From positions 1-24,330 of the forward strand of contig UQJE01000034.1 in assembly GCA_900541345.1 (NCBI GenBank): DNA of 24,330 nt, given 5' to 3'. Positions 7,747-15,370 of the stretch are shown here, piece after piece (the first letter of the stretch is position 1; the number at the start of each line of letters is the position of its first letter). The position numbers and the translations under genes are program-made. The notes beneath the pieces were generated by a model. That model made no database searches. It had not been told where the DNA came from and was given only the letters and a program-made list of their open reading frames with translations. Source of the DNA: an uncultured Blautia sp. (GTDB taxonomy: Bacteria > Bacillota > Clostridia > Lachnospirales > Lachnospiraceae).

Positions 7747-8406
7747 TTAGATGGGCAAAAGCATAGTGCTTGAGTAAATATTTGGAAGGTGGCTGATTTT
7801 GTCATTTAAAGAAGAATCAGAGCAGCCGTCGATTTCGATCGTCATAACAGCCTGTCCGCCTTTTGTCTGTCTGGAAAGGCGGAAATTACAGATATTTACG
7901 CCGCAGTCTGCCATGAGCTCTGTGACAGCAGCAATCGTTCCGGGAGTATCTTTGTGAAGGACGATTAAGGTAGTGTGCTGACCGGTAAGGGAAACGTCCA
8001 TTCCGTTTACTTTTGTCACCATAATATTTCCGCCGCCAATGCTGCTTCCGCGAAGAGATACGGTAGTTCCGTCTTCGGAAGTAAGAGTGATCTCTGCTGT
8101 ATTGGGGTGGGCATCGTCAAGGTCTGCTGTGTAAATTTCTACAAGGAGCCCTTCTTTTTCTGCTTCCTCAAGGGAAAAGCGGATACGCTCATCGTGAGCC
8201 TGCATTCCGAGGATTCCGGCAACAATGGCTTTGTCTGTGCCGTGACCTTTATATGTTTTTGCAAAGGAGCCGTGAAGAAGAATAGAAGCACGGACAGGTG
8301 GCTTTCCGAGAAGAGTTCGAGTGATGAGTCCAATTCGGGCTGCACCTGCGGTATGAGAACTGGAAGGACCGATCATTACCGGTCCGAGAATATCAAAAAC
8401 GTTCAT
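7747..8406 (-). CDS. sdaAB: L-serine dehydratase, iron-sulfur-dependent, beta subunit
   Basis: Partner subunit of SdaAA, 219 aa. The N-terminal domain opens with NVFDILGPVMIGPSSSHTAG (about 2-21), the substrate-side motif of the SDH beta domain. It continues through GHGTDKAIVAGILG (about 54-67). The C-terminal part (about 145-219) is an ACT domain, TLIVLHKDTPGTIAAVTELM, usually a regulatory fold. It is the first gene of the leftward sdaAB-sdaAA operon. The ATG at 8406 has GGAG nine bases upstream. Confidence 0.96.
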   Translation of the reverse strand: MNVFDILGPVMIGPSSSHTAGAARIGLITRTLLGKPPVRASILLHGSFAKTYKGHGTDKAIVAGILGMQAHDERIRFSLEEAEKEGLLVEIYTADLDDAHPNTAEITLTSEDGTTVSLRGSSIGGGNIMVTKVNGMDVSLTGQHTTLIVLHKDTPGTIAAVTELMADCGVNICNFRLSRQTKGGQAVMTIEIDGCSDSSLNDKISHLPNIYSSTMLLPI

Positions 8407-8451
8407 AAATTTAATCTCCGTATCTAAAAGTTAAATTTTGTATCCGTTCTT

Positions 8452-8480
8452 ATTATAAAGGATTTTCAGAAGTTTTAAAA
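8452..8480 (-). promoter_or_regulatory. Probable promoter of the sdaAB-sdaAA operon
   Basis: On the minus strand a perfect -10 TATAAT spans 8457 to 8452, about 46 bases before the sdaAB start. The -35 region 17 bp upstream (8480-8475, TTTTAA) is poor, so the call rests mainly on the -10 box and the position. Confidence 0.5.
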
Positions 8481-8488
8481 GAGTGGAA

Positions 8489-8734
8489 TCAGGAATTTTC
8501 CTGTTCCCTGTTATTCTCCTGTTCTTCCTGTTTTTCATCAGGAACATGCTCTACAATATCCTCAATATTACAGTCGAGAATGGTGCAGATACGGTCAAGT
8601 GTGTAAACTTCTGTATTGAGATTTTTGCGGAAGCGGTCCAGAAGAGATTTTGTAATGTGATAATGTTCATATAAATCATACTGTGAAATACCGCGTTCCT
8701 TCATTGTTTTCCATAAGCGGTCATATTTTATCAT
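8489..8734 (-). CDS. Small XRE-family helix-turn-helix regulator
   Basis: An 81-aa DNA-binding protein. Residues about 5-67 form a compact Cro/C1-type fold: LWKTMKERGISQYDLYEHY (first helices and turn), ITKSLLDRFRKN (recognition helix region), then LDRICTILDCNIEDIVEHVP closing the domain. The last 15 residues are polar (E, Q, N) and probably disordered. The ATG at 8734 follows AGGAT in the leader. It lies upstream of sdaAB on the same strand and diverges from the small membrane protein at 8833, with 98 bases between them, so it may regulate that neighbour or itself. Targets are unknown. Confidence 0.82.
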   Translation of the reverse strand: MIKYDRLWKTMKERGISQYDLYEHYHITKSLLDRFRKNLNTEVYTLDRICTILDCNIEDIVEHVPDEKQEEQENNREQENS

Positions 8735-8832
8735 ACGTATATCCTGCCCATTTTTTCTTGATATAAAACCATTATCCGAGTAAAATAAAGATTATAATAG
8801 TGTCTTTATATAGACATGGATGGAGGTGTATG

Positions 8833-9060
8833 ATGAAAAGAATAATAAAAGCGGTGATCTCCGCAGGGGGTGTTTTTTTATTCGCAGGGACTGTTTTTTA
8901 CTGTACAGTAGCGGGGGCGCCGGAAGAGCCGGACAGTGCAAAAAGATATATGGTGGCGGCGGGAGCTTTTTCTCTTCTTCTGTCTTCATTTGTGTGCGGG
9001 TGCATTCATTATATTTTGTATCTTCAGAGAAAGCTGGAAGAGTACAGAAAAGAAAAATAA
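8833..9060 (+). CDS. Small two-helix membrane protein of unknown function
   Basis: A 75-aa protein with two predicted membrane helices (about 4-27 and 40-64) joined by a short polar loop APEEPDSAKR, and a charged C-terminal tail RKLEEYRKEK. I do not recognise the family. The start at 8833 is chosen because GGAGG (8822-8826) lies six bases away; an adjacent ATG at 8830 is possible and a frame back to 8800 has no support. It stands alone between the divergent XRE gene and gpmI. A TATAAT at 8793-8798 could be its -10, without a clear -35. Confidence 0.65.
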   Translation: MKRIIKAVISAGGVFLFAGTVFYCTVAGAPEEPDSAKRYMVAAGAFSLLLSSFVCGCIHYILYLQRKLEEYRKEK

Positions 9061-9094
9061 GAAAGATTATTCCTGTTCCCGAAGCTGTGGAGTG

Positions 9095-9170
9095 TTGCAA
9101 AAATCCTCGATTTTTGGTAGTATAGACGAGTAAGAATGTATTAAAAAAACAATAATATATATAAAGGAGA
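9095..9170 (+). promoter_or_regulatory. gpmI promoter and RBS
   Basis: -35 TTGCAA (9095-9100) and -10 TAGTAT (9118-9123) are separated by 17 bp. The spacer holds a 7-bp inverted repeat, AAAAATC and GATTTTT, with a 3-base centre (9099-9115). The RBS AAAGGAG is at 9163-9169, six bases before the ATG. Confidence 0.6.
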
Positions 9171-9175
9171 ACATT

Positions 9176-10717
9176 ATGAGCAAAAAACCAACCGTTTTAA
9201 TGATTCTTGATGGATACGGACTCAACGAAAAACAGGAAGCAAACGCTGTATATGAAGCCAAAACTCCTGTTATGGACAAGCTGATGGCAGAGTGTCCTTT
9301 TGTAAAAGGATATGCAAGCGGACTTTCTGTAGGACTTCCGGACGGTCAGATGGGTAACTCTGAGGTAGGTCATCTGAATATGGGCGCTGGCCGTATTGTA
9401 TATCAGGAGCTTACAAGAATTACAAAAGAGATTGAGGACGGAGACTTCTTCAAAAACGAAGCGCTTCTGACTGCAATGAAAAATGCAAAAGAAAATAATT
9501 CTGCAATTCACTTTATGGGACTTCTCTCAGACGGAGGCGTTCACAGCCACAATACACATCTTTATGGACTTCTTGAGATGGCAAAAAGAGAAGGTCTGGA
9601 GAAAGTTTACGTACATTGCTTCCTTGACGGACGTGACACACCTCCGGCATCAGGAAAGAGCTATATTGAAGAGCTGGAAGCAAAAATGAAGGAAATTGGG
9701 GTTGGAGAAATCGGTGTGATTTCCGGACGTTACTATGCAATGGACCGTGATAACCGCTGGGACCGTGTAGAGCTTGCATACAATGCGCTTACAAAGGGAG
9801 AAGGCGTAAAGGGAACAGACGCGGCAGCAGCCGTACAGGCTTCCTATGACGATGGAAAGACAGATGAGTTCGTGCTTCCTACTGTAATGGAAAAAGAAGG
9901 ACGTCCGGTTGCTGTTGTATCTGATAAGGATTCTGTTGTATTTTTCAACTTCCGTCCTGACAGAGCACGTGAGATTACAAGAGCATTCTGCGATGACGCA
10001 TTCCAGGGATTTGAAAGAGAAAAACGTCTGGACACTACTTTCGTATGCTTTACAGATTACGATGACACAATTGGCAACAAGCTTGTTGCATTCCATAAAG
10101 TACAGCTCCACAATACATTTGGCGAGTGGCTTGCTGCAAATAATATGACTCAGGCCCGTATTGCAGAGACAGAGAAATATGCGCATGTTACTTTCTTCTT
10201 TAACGGCGGTGTGGAAGAGCCAAATAAAGGCGAGGACAGAATCCTTGTAAAATCTCCAAAGGTTGCAACATATGATCTTCAGCCGGAGATGAGTGCACCT
10301 GCTGTATGTGATAAACTGGGGGAGGCAATTAAATCTGATAAGTATGATGTGATTATCATTAACTTTGCAAACCCGGATATGGTTGGTCATACAGGTGTGG
10401 AAAACGCTGCAATCAAAGCTGTGGAAGCTGTTGATGAGTGTGTGGGAAGAGCAGTGGAAGCAATCAAAGAAGTGAACGGACAGATGTTTATCTGTGCAGA
10501 CCACGGAAATGCAGAACAGCTTCTTGATTATTCTACAGGAGAACCGTTTACAGCTCATACAACAAATCCTGTTCCGTTTATTCTTGTAAACGCAGATCCG
10601 AAATACACACTTCGTGAGAACGGCTGCCTTGCAGATATTATCCCGACTCTTATTGAGCTGATGGGAAAAGAGAAACCGGAAGAAATGACAGGAACTTCTC
10701 TTCTTGTGGAAAAATAA
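9176..10717 (+). CDS. gpmI: 2,3-bisphosphoglycerate-independent phosphoglycerate mutase
   Basis: Glycolytic enzyme interconverting 3- and 2-phosphoglycerate, a manganese-dependent member of the alkaline phosphatase superfamily. The length, 513 aa, is normal. Visible are the metal-binding LMILDGYG (Asp12), the nucleophile Ser62 in DGQMGNSEVGHLNMGAGR, the phosphoglycerate-binding GLLSDGGVHSH and HCFLDGRDTPP, RYYAMDRDNRWDR, the metal motifs NFANPDMVGHTG and ICADHGNAEQ, and the closing TSLLVEK. Cofactor-independent mutases are usual in clostridia. It has its own promoter and a strong terminator, so it is a single-gene unit, and it is not clustered with other glycolytic genes here. Confidence 0.98.
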   Translation: MSKKPTVLMILDGYGLNEKQEANAVYEAKTPVMDKLMAECPFVKGYASGLSVGLPDGQMGNSEVGHLNMGAGRIVYQELTRITKEIEDGDFFKNEALLTAMKNAKENNSAIHFMGLLSDGGVHSHNTHLYGLLEMAKREGLEKVYVHCFLDGRDTPPASGKSYIEELEAKMKEIGVGEIGVISGRYYAMDRDNRWDRVELAYNALTKGEGVKGTDAAAAVQASYDDGKTDEFVLPTVMEKEGRPVAVVSDKDSVVFFNFRPDRAREITRAFCDDAFQGFEREKRLDTTFVCFTDYDDTIGNKLVAFHKVQLHNTFGEWLAANNMTQARIAETEKYAHVTFFFNGGVEEPNKGEDRILVKSPKVATYDLQPEMSAPAVCDKLGEAIKSDKYDVIIINFANPDMVGHTGVENAAIKAVEAVDECVGRAVEAIKEVNGQMFICADHGNAEQLLDYSTGEPFTAHTTNPVPFILVNADPKYTLRENGCLADIIPTLIELMGKEKPEEMTGTSLLVEK

Positions 10718-10740
10718 ATAAAGAAAAAATAAGATTTTTG

Positions 10741-10769
10741 AAGGCGCGGGAAGATTTCCGCGCCTTTTT
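10741..10769 (+). terminator. Strong intrinsic terminator after gpmI
   Basis: A GC-rich 9-bp stem (10741-10749 with 10758-10766) with an 8-base loop is followed by a T run to 10769. It begins 23 bases after the gpmI stop. Confidence 0.93.
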
Positions 10770-10856
10770 AAAAAATTTCTTTCCAGGCAATATTAGCAGG
10801 GAAACTGTACATAATAGTAAAGAAAATATTAATCTTTTATAAAAAACGCAATATGA

Positions 10857-10926
10857 GATACAAAATGGAAGAATTATGTTATAATATAAACGTTATTGAA
10901 ATTTTTTGTTACTTAATGTCGAGGAG
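10857..10926 (+). promoter_or_regulatory. Promoter and RBS of the L,D-transpeptidase gene
   Basis: An extended -10, TGTTATAAT, spans 10877-10885, and a weak -35 (GATACA, 10857-10862) lies 17 bp upstream. RBS GAGGAG at 10921-10926 is seven bases before the start. Confidence 0.65.
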
Positions 10927-10933
10927 AGAATAA

Positions 10934-12472
10934 ATGAGCAACGAAAACATGAATCAGCAACAGAATAGAAAATCAGCTCGTCCCCGAAAGATTACTTATG
11001 TCCCCATTGGTGATGAGGAGTTGGAAAATACAGTCCTTCCTGAGAGGAAAAAGTATAAAGGATTGAAAATCACAGGAATTGCGGTGGCTATGCTGGCAGT
11101 AACTGCCGGCTGCGTGTATGCTGGAATTTCTTATTACTATTCAGACCGTTTTTTTGAAGGAACTACAATTAACGGAGTGGACTGTTCCGGGAAAACTGCT
11201 TATGAGGCAGAGCAGGCGATTGCAGAACAGGTAGAAACATATTCGATTTCTGTCAGTGCAAGAAATCTGGAACCGCAGATAATTCAGGGAGCAAATATTG
11301 ATTATAAGTATACGTCGGACGGAGAGGTTCTGAAGCTCTTAAAAACCCAGAAACCGTATGAGTGGGTAAAAGGATATACAGAACCTGTCAGCTATACAAC
11401 AGATATACAGACAACTTTTGACCATACTCTTCTTGAGACGGAGCTTAGAAATTTAAGCTGTGCAAAGGAAGAAAATCAGGTAGCTCCCGAGAATGCCTAT
11501 GTTACATTTAATGATTCCCAGTCGGTTTTTGAAATCGTGCCGGAGACACAGGGAAGCAAGCTTGTCCTGAAAAAAGCATATCAGACTTTGAGTGATGCGG
11601 TGGCGGGAAGTATGCAGAGTGTAGATTTCAATGCGACTGCAGATGTATATGCCTCTGCTTCTGTAAAAAGCGACAGTCCGGAGCTTCTTGCAACGAGAGA
11701 TGCTTATAATAACTTTGCAAAGGCAAGCATTACGTATACCTTTGGAGAGCAGACAGTAACTCTTGACGGAACGACTATTAAAACGTGGCTTCAGTTTGAT
11801 GAGAAAGGAAAGCTTGTACAAGACGATGCCTCTTTTCAGAATCATGTAAATGAGTTTGTGGCACAACTTGCAGCAGAGCATGATACCGTGGGAACAAGCC
11901 GTGCTTTTAATACGACGAGCGGAAGAACTGTTTATGTATATGGTTCCGCCTATGGTTGGCAGATTAATCAGGCAGAAGAGGCTGCACAGCTTATGGAAGA
12001 AATTCGTTCCGGAACGCAGACAACACGAGAGCCTGTATATTCTATGAGAGCGAATACGTACGGGTACAATGATATTGGAAGTACGTATATAGAGGTAGAT
12101 TTAAGCAATCAGCATCTTTACTATTATCAAGATGGGGCGATTATTCTGGAATCTGATTTTGTTTCCGGAAATATGTCTTATGCGGACAGACAGACACACG
12201 AGGGAATTTTCAGGCTTTACTCCAAGAGCAGTCCTTCTGTATTACGGGGACCGAAGCTTCCGGATGGAAAATACGAGTATGAGACACCGGTAACATTCTG
12301 GATGCCATTTGACGGAGGTATTGGTTTCCACGATGCAAACTGGCGCTCCAATTTCGGCGGAGACGATTATCTGACAAACGGCTCTCATGGTTGTATCAAC
12401 ATGCCGTACGACAATGCGGCTGCATTATACAGCATGATTAATTACGATGTGCCGATTGTCTGCTTCTACTAA
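10934..12472 (+). CDS. L,D-transpeptidase with peptidoglycan-binding domains (YkuD family)
   Basis: Membrane-anchored cell wall enzyme that forms 3-3 peptide cross-links or attaches groups to peptidoglycan stems. The 512-aa protein has a basic cytoplasmic N-terminus (1-42), one helix (about 43-68), and an outer region. About 75-350 matches the arrangement of one or two PG4 (VanW-linked) domains, for example TINGVDCSGKTAYEA. The YkuD catalytic domain (about 385-512) starts at STYIEVDLSNQHLYYYQDG and has the catalytic motif His485-Gly486-Cys487 in SHGCINMP. Length is typical of clostridial versions. It probably shares a transcript with the 99-aa membrane protein that starts 22 bases on. Beta-lactam-independent cross-linking is a family trait, not shown here. 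Confidence 0.94.
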   Translation: MSNENMNQQQNRKSARPRKITYVPIGDEELENTVLPERKKYKGLKITGIAVAMLAVTAGCVYAGISYYYSDRFFEGTTINGVDCSGKTAYEAEQAIAEQVETYSISVSARNLEPQIIQGANIDYKYTSDGEVLKLLKTQKPYEWVKGYTEPVSYTTDIQTTFDHTLLETELRNLSCAKEENQVAPENAYVTFNDSQSVFEIVPETQGSKLVLKKAYQTLSDAVAGSMQSVDFNATADVYASASVKSDSPELLATRDAYNNFAKASITYTFGEQTVTLDGTTIKTWLQFDEKGKLVQDDASFQNHVNEFVAQLAAEHDTVGTSRAFNTTSGRTVYVYGSAYGWQINQAEEAAQLMEEIRSGTQTTREPVYSMRANTYGYNDIGSTYIEVDLSNQHLYYYQDGAIILESDFVSGNMSYADRQTHEGIFRLYSKSSPSVLRGPKLPDGKYEYETPVTFWMPFDGGIGFHDANWRSNFGGDDYLTNGSHGCINMPYDNAAALYSMINYDVPIVCFY

Positions 12473-12494
12473 AGAAACGATACAGGAGAAAAAA

Positions 12495-12794
12495 ATGGAC
12501 AGAACATTTGATTTGATTTTAACTTTTGGCGCTGTTGTCATTGGAATTTTGCTTCTTACAGGAAACGGCGGAATTTTTATGAAGGGTGGAAATTCAGCAG
12601 TACGAAAAGTAAAGTACGACCAGAAAAAGATGGAGAAGTCCTCGGGAATCGCACTGATTCTGGTAGGACTTGCAACAGGAATTGATGCTTACACAGAAGG
12701 GCTTCCCGCTAAAGTGGCATATATTGTTGTGCTTCTTGTGATTTTTGGAACTCTTTTCTGGTACATCAGAACAAAGTGCAGAATAAAAAAATAG
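12495..12794 (+). CDS. Small three-helix membrane protein (possibly DUF3784-like)
   Basis: A 99-aa protein with three predicted membrane helices (about 5-27, 47-65 and 73-92) and a short basic loop between the first two, RKVKYDQKKMEKSS. The helix-loop-helix arrangement with a YDxKK element recalls DUF3784 proteins of Firmicutes, but I cannot confirm it. The start at 12495 has AGGAG six bases upstream; an in-frame start at 12447 lies inside the transpeptidase gene and lacks a site. A terminator follows directly. Function unknown. Confidence 0.7.
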   Translation: MDRTFDLILTFGAVVIGILLLTGNGGIFMKGGNSAVRKVKYDQKKMEKSSGIALILVGLATGIDAYTEGLPAKVAYIVVLLVIFGTLFWYIRTKCRIKK

Positions 12795-12800
12795 AAATAA

Positions 12801-12834
12801 AAACGGAGAGCTTTCAAATGAAGGCTCTCCGTTT
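12801..12834. terminator. Bidirectional terminator between convergent genes
   Basis: A perfect 11-bp stem (12801-12811 with 12824-12834) with a 12-base loop sits between the rightward 99-aa gene and the leftward HAD gene. The T tract is better on the minus strand (TTTTTATTTC after the stem) than on the plus strand. Confidence 0.88.
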
Positions 12835-12839
12835 GCATA

Positions 12840-13460
12840 TCAGCTAAAAAGAGAAATCAGATTTTTTAATTCTGAAATGGTATAATCAGGATTTTCTACA
12901 TGACCAAATCCATAAGACGCAAAGACAAAAGGAATGTCCGCCTGCCTGCAGGCATTATAATCGCCAGCAGTATCGCCTACATAAACAGGGGAAGAAAGCT
13001 TATAGTCCTGCATGATTTTCAGAATATTGTCTCCTTTTTCCATGCCTGTGTCGCCGGGACAGAGATGACCGGAAAAATAATGCCCCAAATTGGTTGCTTT
13101 TAAAAATACTTCAATATATCCTGCCTGACAGTTGCTTACAATAAAAAGAGGATATTTTTTTGAAAGAGCGGAAAGCGTTTCTTCCAGTCCCGGATAGATG
13201 GGCGCTTTTTCTTTTTCCAGGGCGCGGTGTTCTGCTTCGCAGCAGCCATCGATAATAGAGAGCTGTTTCTCTTCTGAAAATTCCGGGAAAAGCTGAGCTG
13301 CAATCTGAGGAAGGAGCTGACCAAAAAGTGATTTGAGCTTTGCAGCTGTAATATCCATATTTATATGGCGCTCTTCTTTTAAATAACGGGTCCAGGCATC
13401 TGCTACAATTTCCGTAGAATCCCATAAAGTTCCATCTACATCAAAAATGATACTGTCCAT
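12840..13460 (-). CDS. HAD-family hydrolase (phosphoglycolate phosphatase-like)
   Basis: A 206-aa haloacid dehalogenase-type phosphatase. Motif I is IIFDVDGTLWDS (nucleophile Asp7, acid Asp9), followed by a helical C1-type cap (about 18-80). Motif II is LFIVSNCQAG at about 108, and motif III with the last acidic pair is VYVGDTAGDYNACRQA at about 160. The layout matches Gph/PpaX-like small-molecule phosphatases; the substrate cannot be predicted. A sugar phosphate, phosphoglycolate or pyrophosphate are all possible. The RBS AAAGGA lies seven bases before the start. It is a single leftward gene ending at the shared terminator. Confidence 0.92.
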   Translation of the reverse strand: MDSIIFDVDGTLWDSTEIVADAWTRYLKEERHINMDITAAKLKSLFGQLLPQIAAQLFPEFSEEKQLSIIDGCCEAEHRALEKEKAPIYPGLEETLSALSKKYPLFIVSNCQAGYIEVFLKATNLGHYFSGHLCPGDTGMEKGDNILKIMQDYKLSSPVYVGDTAGDYNACRQADIPFVFASYGFGHVENPDYTISELKNLISLFS

Positions 13461-13571
13461 AAAAATCCTTTCTGATTTTATCTGCTTTTATTTGAGGTCA
13501 GAAAACTAACGCTGACTTCTCAGATGATTCTGTATCAAAAGTTATTTTAAGGGAGAAAAGATAAAAAAGCA

Positions 13572-13615
13572 ACTGTCTTTTTTCGGGTTTTGTGTTATGA
13601 TAGAAGGCACGAGGT
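13572..13615 (+). promoter_or_regulatory. Promoter and RBS of the sfsA-mutY-glycosyltransferase operon
   Basis: A -10 box TATGAT at 13596-13601 follows a partial -35 (around 13572-13577, ACTGTC) at 18 bp. RBS GAGGT at 13611-13615 is seven bases before the ATG at 13623. The 5' leader would be very short. Confidence 0.5.
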
Positions 13616-13622
13616 AAAAAAT

Positions 13623-14321
13623 ATGAAATATAAAGAAACAGAAAAGGCAGTTTTCCTCAAAAGACCCAATCGTTTTATCGCAGAGGTAGAGATTCAGGGG
13701 AAGAGGGAAACTGTACATGTAAAAAACACAGGAAGATGTAAAGAGCTTCTGATTCCCGGGACAGAAGTAATTCTGGAAAAGTGCGGAAACCCGAACAGGA
13801 AGACAAAATACGATTTAATCTGTGTAAACAAACAGGGAAGACTCATTAATATGGATTCTCAGATTCCCAATAAGGCAGCAGAAGAGTGGATAAAAAAAGG
13901 AGGTTTGTTTCCGGAAAAAGTGACAGTTCGTCCAGAGAAAAAATATGGAAATTCCAGGTTTGACTTATATGTAGAATCTCCTGTTCGCCGCGCTTTTGTG
14001 GAGATAAAGGGAGTGACTCTTGAGGAGGATAATATTGTGCGCTTTCCGGATGCGCCAACTGTGCGTGGTATCAAGCATGTGGAGGAGCTGATACACTGTA
14101 TAGAGGAAGGGTATGAGGCATACCTTCTTCTGGTGATCCAGATGAAAGGGGTAAAAAAATTTATGCCTAATTGGGATACTCAGCCAGAGTTTGGCGAGGC
14201 GCTTATAAAGGCAGAAAAAGCAGGCGTAAAAATTCTTGCAAGAGACTGCCTCGTAACAGAAGACACCATAGAAATACAGGAGGAAGTTCCTGTAGATTTG
14301 ACGAGGACAGAGGTATGTTAA
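13623..14321 (+). CDS. sfsA: SfsA family protein (sugar fermentation stimulation protein A)
   Basis: A 232-aa SfsA homologue. The family carries an N-terminal OB-like domain and a nuclease-like domain, and E. coli SfsA was named for raising maltose metabolism genes; its role in Firmicutes is not settled. Family motifs are HVKNTGRCKELLIPGTEV (about 34-51), RFDLYVE (about 110), VEIKGVTLE (about 124-132) and FPDAPTVRGIKHVEEL (about 139-154). The acidic and lysine residues of the VEIKG segment fit a PD-(D/E)xK-like site. The start at 13623 has GAGGT upstream; a frame back to 13590 would place the start inside the -10 region. The 3' end overlaps mutY by seven bases. Confidence 0.95.
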   Translation: MKYKETEKAVFLKRPNRFIAEVEIQGKRETVHVKNTGRCKELLIPGTEVILEKCGNPNRKTKYDLICVNKQGRLINMDSQIPNKAAEEWIKKGGLFPEKVTVRPEKKYGNSRFDLYVESPVRRAFVEIKGVTLEEDNIVRFPDAPTVRGIKHVEELIHCIEEGYEAYLLLVIQMKGVKKFMPNWDTQPEFGEALIKAEKAGVKILARDCLVTEDTIEIQEEVPVDLTRTEVC

Positions 14322-15370
14322 AAGAAATTGTAACCCCGCTTTTAAGCTGGTATGATGAAAATAAGAGAACCCTGCCCTGGAGGGACAGACACAACGCCTA
14401 TTATACCTGGGTATCTGAAATCATGCTGCAGCAGACAAGAGTGGAGGCAGTAAAACCATATTTTGAGAGATTTATAAGTGAGCTTCCTGATATTTCCTCT
14501 CTTGCAGTTTGCCCGGAGGAGAAGCTTATGAAGCTGTGGGAAGGGCTTGGATATTACAGCAGGGTACGCAATATGCAGGAAGCGGCAAAAACAGTAGAAA
14601 AAGAATATAATGGAAAGCTTCCTGAAGATTTTGAGGCTCTTCTCTCGTTAAAGGGAATAGGAAGCTATACAGCTGGGGCGATTGCTTCGATTGCCTATGG
14701 AATTCCGGTTCCTGCTGTAGATGGAAATGTACTTCGTGTGATATCAAGAATTACAGAGAGCAGGGAAGATATAGGAAAGGCGGCTGTAAAAAGAAAAACA
14801 GAGAAACTTCTGGAAGAAATTATGCCGAAAGACAGACCAGGTGATTTTAATCAGGCTTTGATGGAGCTGGGAGCAGTGATCTGTATACCCAACGGGCAGG
14901 CAAAATGTTTGGTATGCCCTGTTTCCGGCAAATGTCTGGCTTGCAGAAATCATACGGTGGAGGAAATTCCTGTGAAAGCCCCCAAAAAACCGAGAGTGGT
15001 AGAAGAGCGCACTGTTTTTGTAATTCAGGATGGTGCGGCTACCGCGATTTTAAAAAGACCGGATAAAGGGCTTCTTGCAGGTCTTTATGAGCTTCCGAAT
15101 ACGCTGGGCTATATGGAACAGGAGGAGGCGGTTTCCTATGTGAAAAACATGGGGCTGGAACCTCTTTATATTGAGTCCCTTCCGGCTGCAAAACATATTT
15201 TTTCCCATATTGAATGGAGAATGAAGGCGTATCGTGTGCGGGTGTCTTCTTTTGAAAACAGGGAAAAAGACGGGCTTCTTTTTGTAGGAAAAAAGCAGAA
15301 GGATAAAAAATATGCCGTTCCATCGGCATTTGGAGCGTATGTAAAATACATGAAGGAGGATAAAGCATGA
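14315..15370 (+). CDS. mutY: A/G-specific adenine glycosylase MutY
   Basis: Base-excision repair enzyme that removes adenine mispaired with 8-oxoguanine. The 351-aa protein has the catalytic Glu36 in SEIMLQQTRV, the helix-hairpin-helix LKGIGSYTAGAI (113-124), catalytic Asp136 in VPAVDGNVLRV, an iron-sulfur motif (Cys190, 198, 201, 207) and a C-terminal NUDIX-like 8-oxoG recognition domain (about 225-345). The first cysteine gap is seven residues where E. coli has six; the rest (2 and 5) is standard. The start at 14315 follows GAGGA by seven bases and lies inside the end of sfsA. The stop overlaps the glycosyltransferase start by four bases, so all three genes look translationally coupled. Confidence 0.97.
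   Translation: MLKEIVTPLLSWYDENKRTLPWRDRHNAYYTWVSEIMLQQTRVEAVKPYFERFISELPDISSLAVCPEEKLMKLWEGLGYYSRVRNMQEAAKTVEKEYNGKLPEDFEALLSLKGIGSYTAGAIASIAYGIPVPAVDGNVLRVISRITESREDIGKAAVKRKTEKLLEEIMPKDRPGDFNQALMELGAVICIPNGQAKCLVCPVSGKCLACRNHTVEEIPVKAPKKPRVVEERTVFVIQDGAATAILKRPDKGLLAGLYELPNTLGYMEQEEAVSYVKNMGLEPLYIESLPAAKHIFSHIEWRMKAYRVRVSSFENREKDGLLFVGKKQKDKKYAVPSAFGAYVKYMKEDKA

Noticed and set aside
8487..8510. Near-palindrome around the XRE stop codon as a terminator
   Set aside because: The stem is short and imperfect and the following T run is interrupted, so I could not support it as a terminator.
9650..10558. 302-codon open frame on the minus strand inside gpmI
   Set aside because: It is cysteine-, serine- and histidine-rich without any domain or RBS, and lies wholly opposite a well-supported gene.
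14171..14314. Upstream extension of mutY to 14171
   Set aside because: The added 48 residues are low-complexity basic text read out of frame within sfsA, and the ATG at 14315 has a good RBS.
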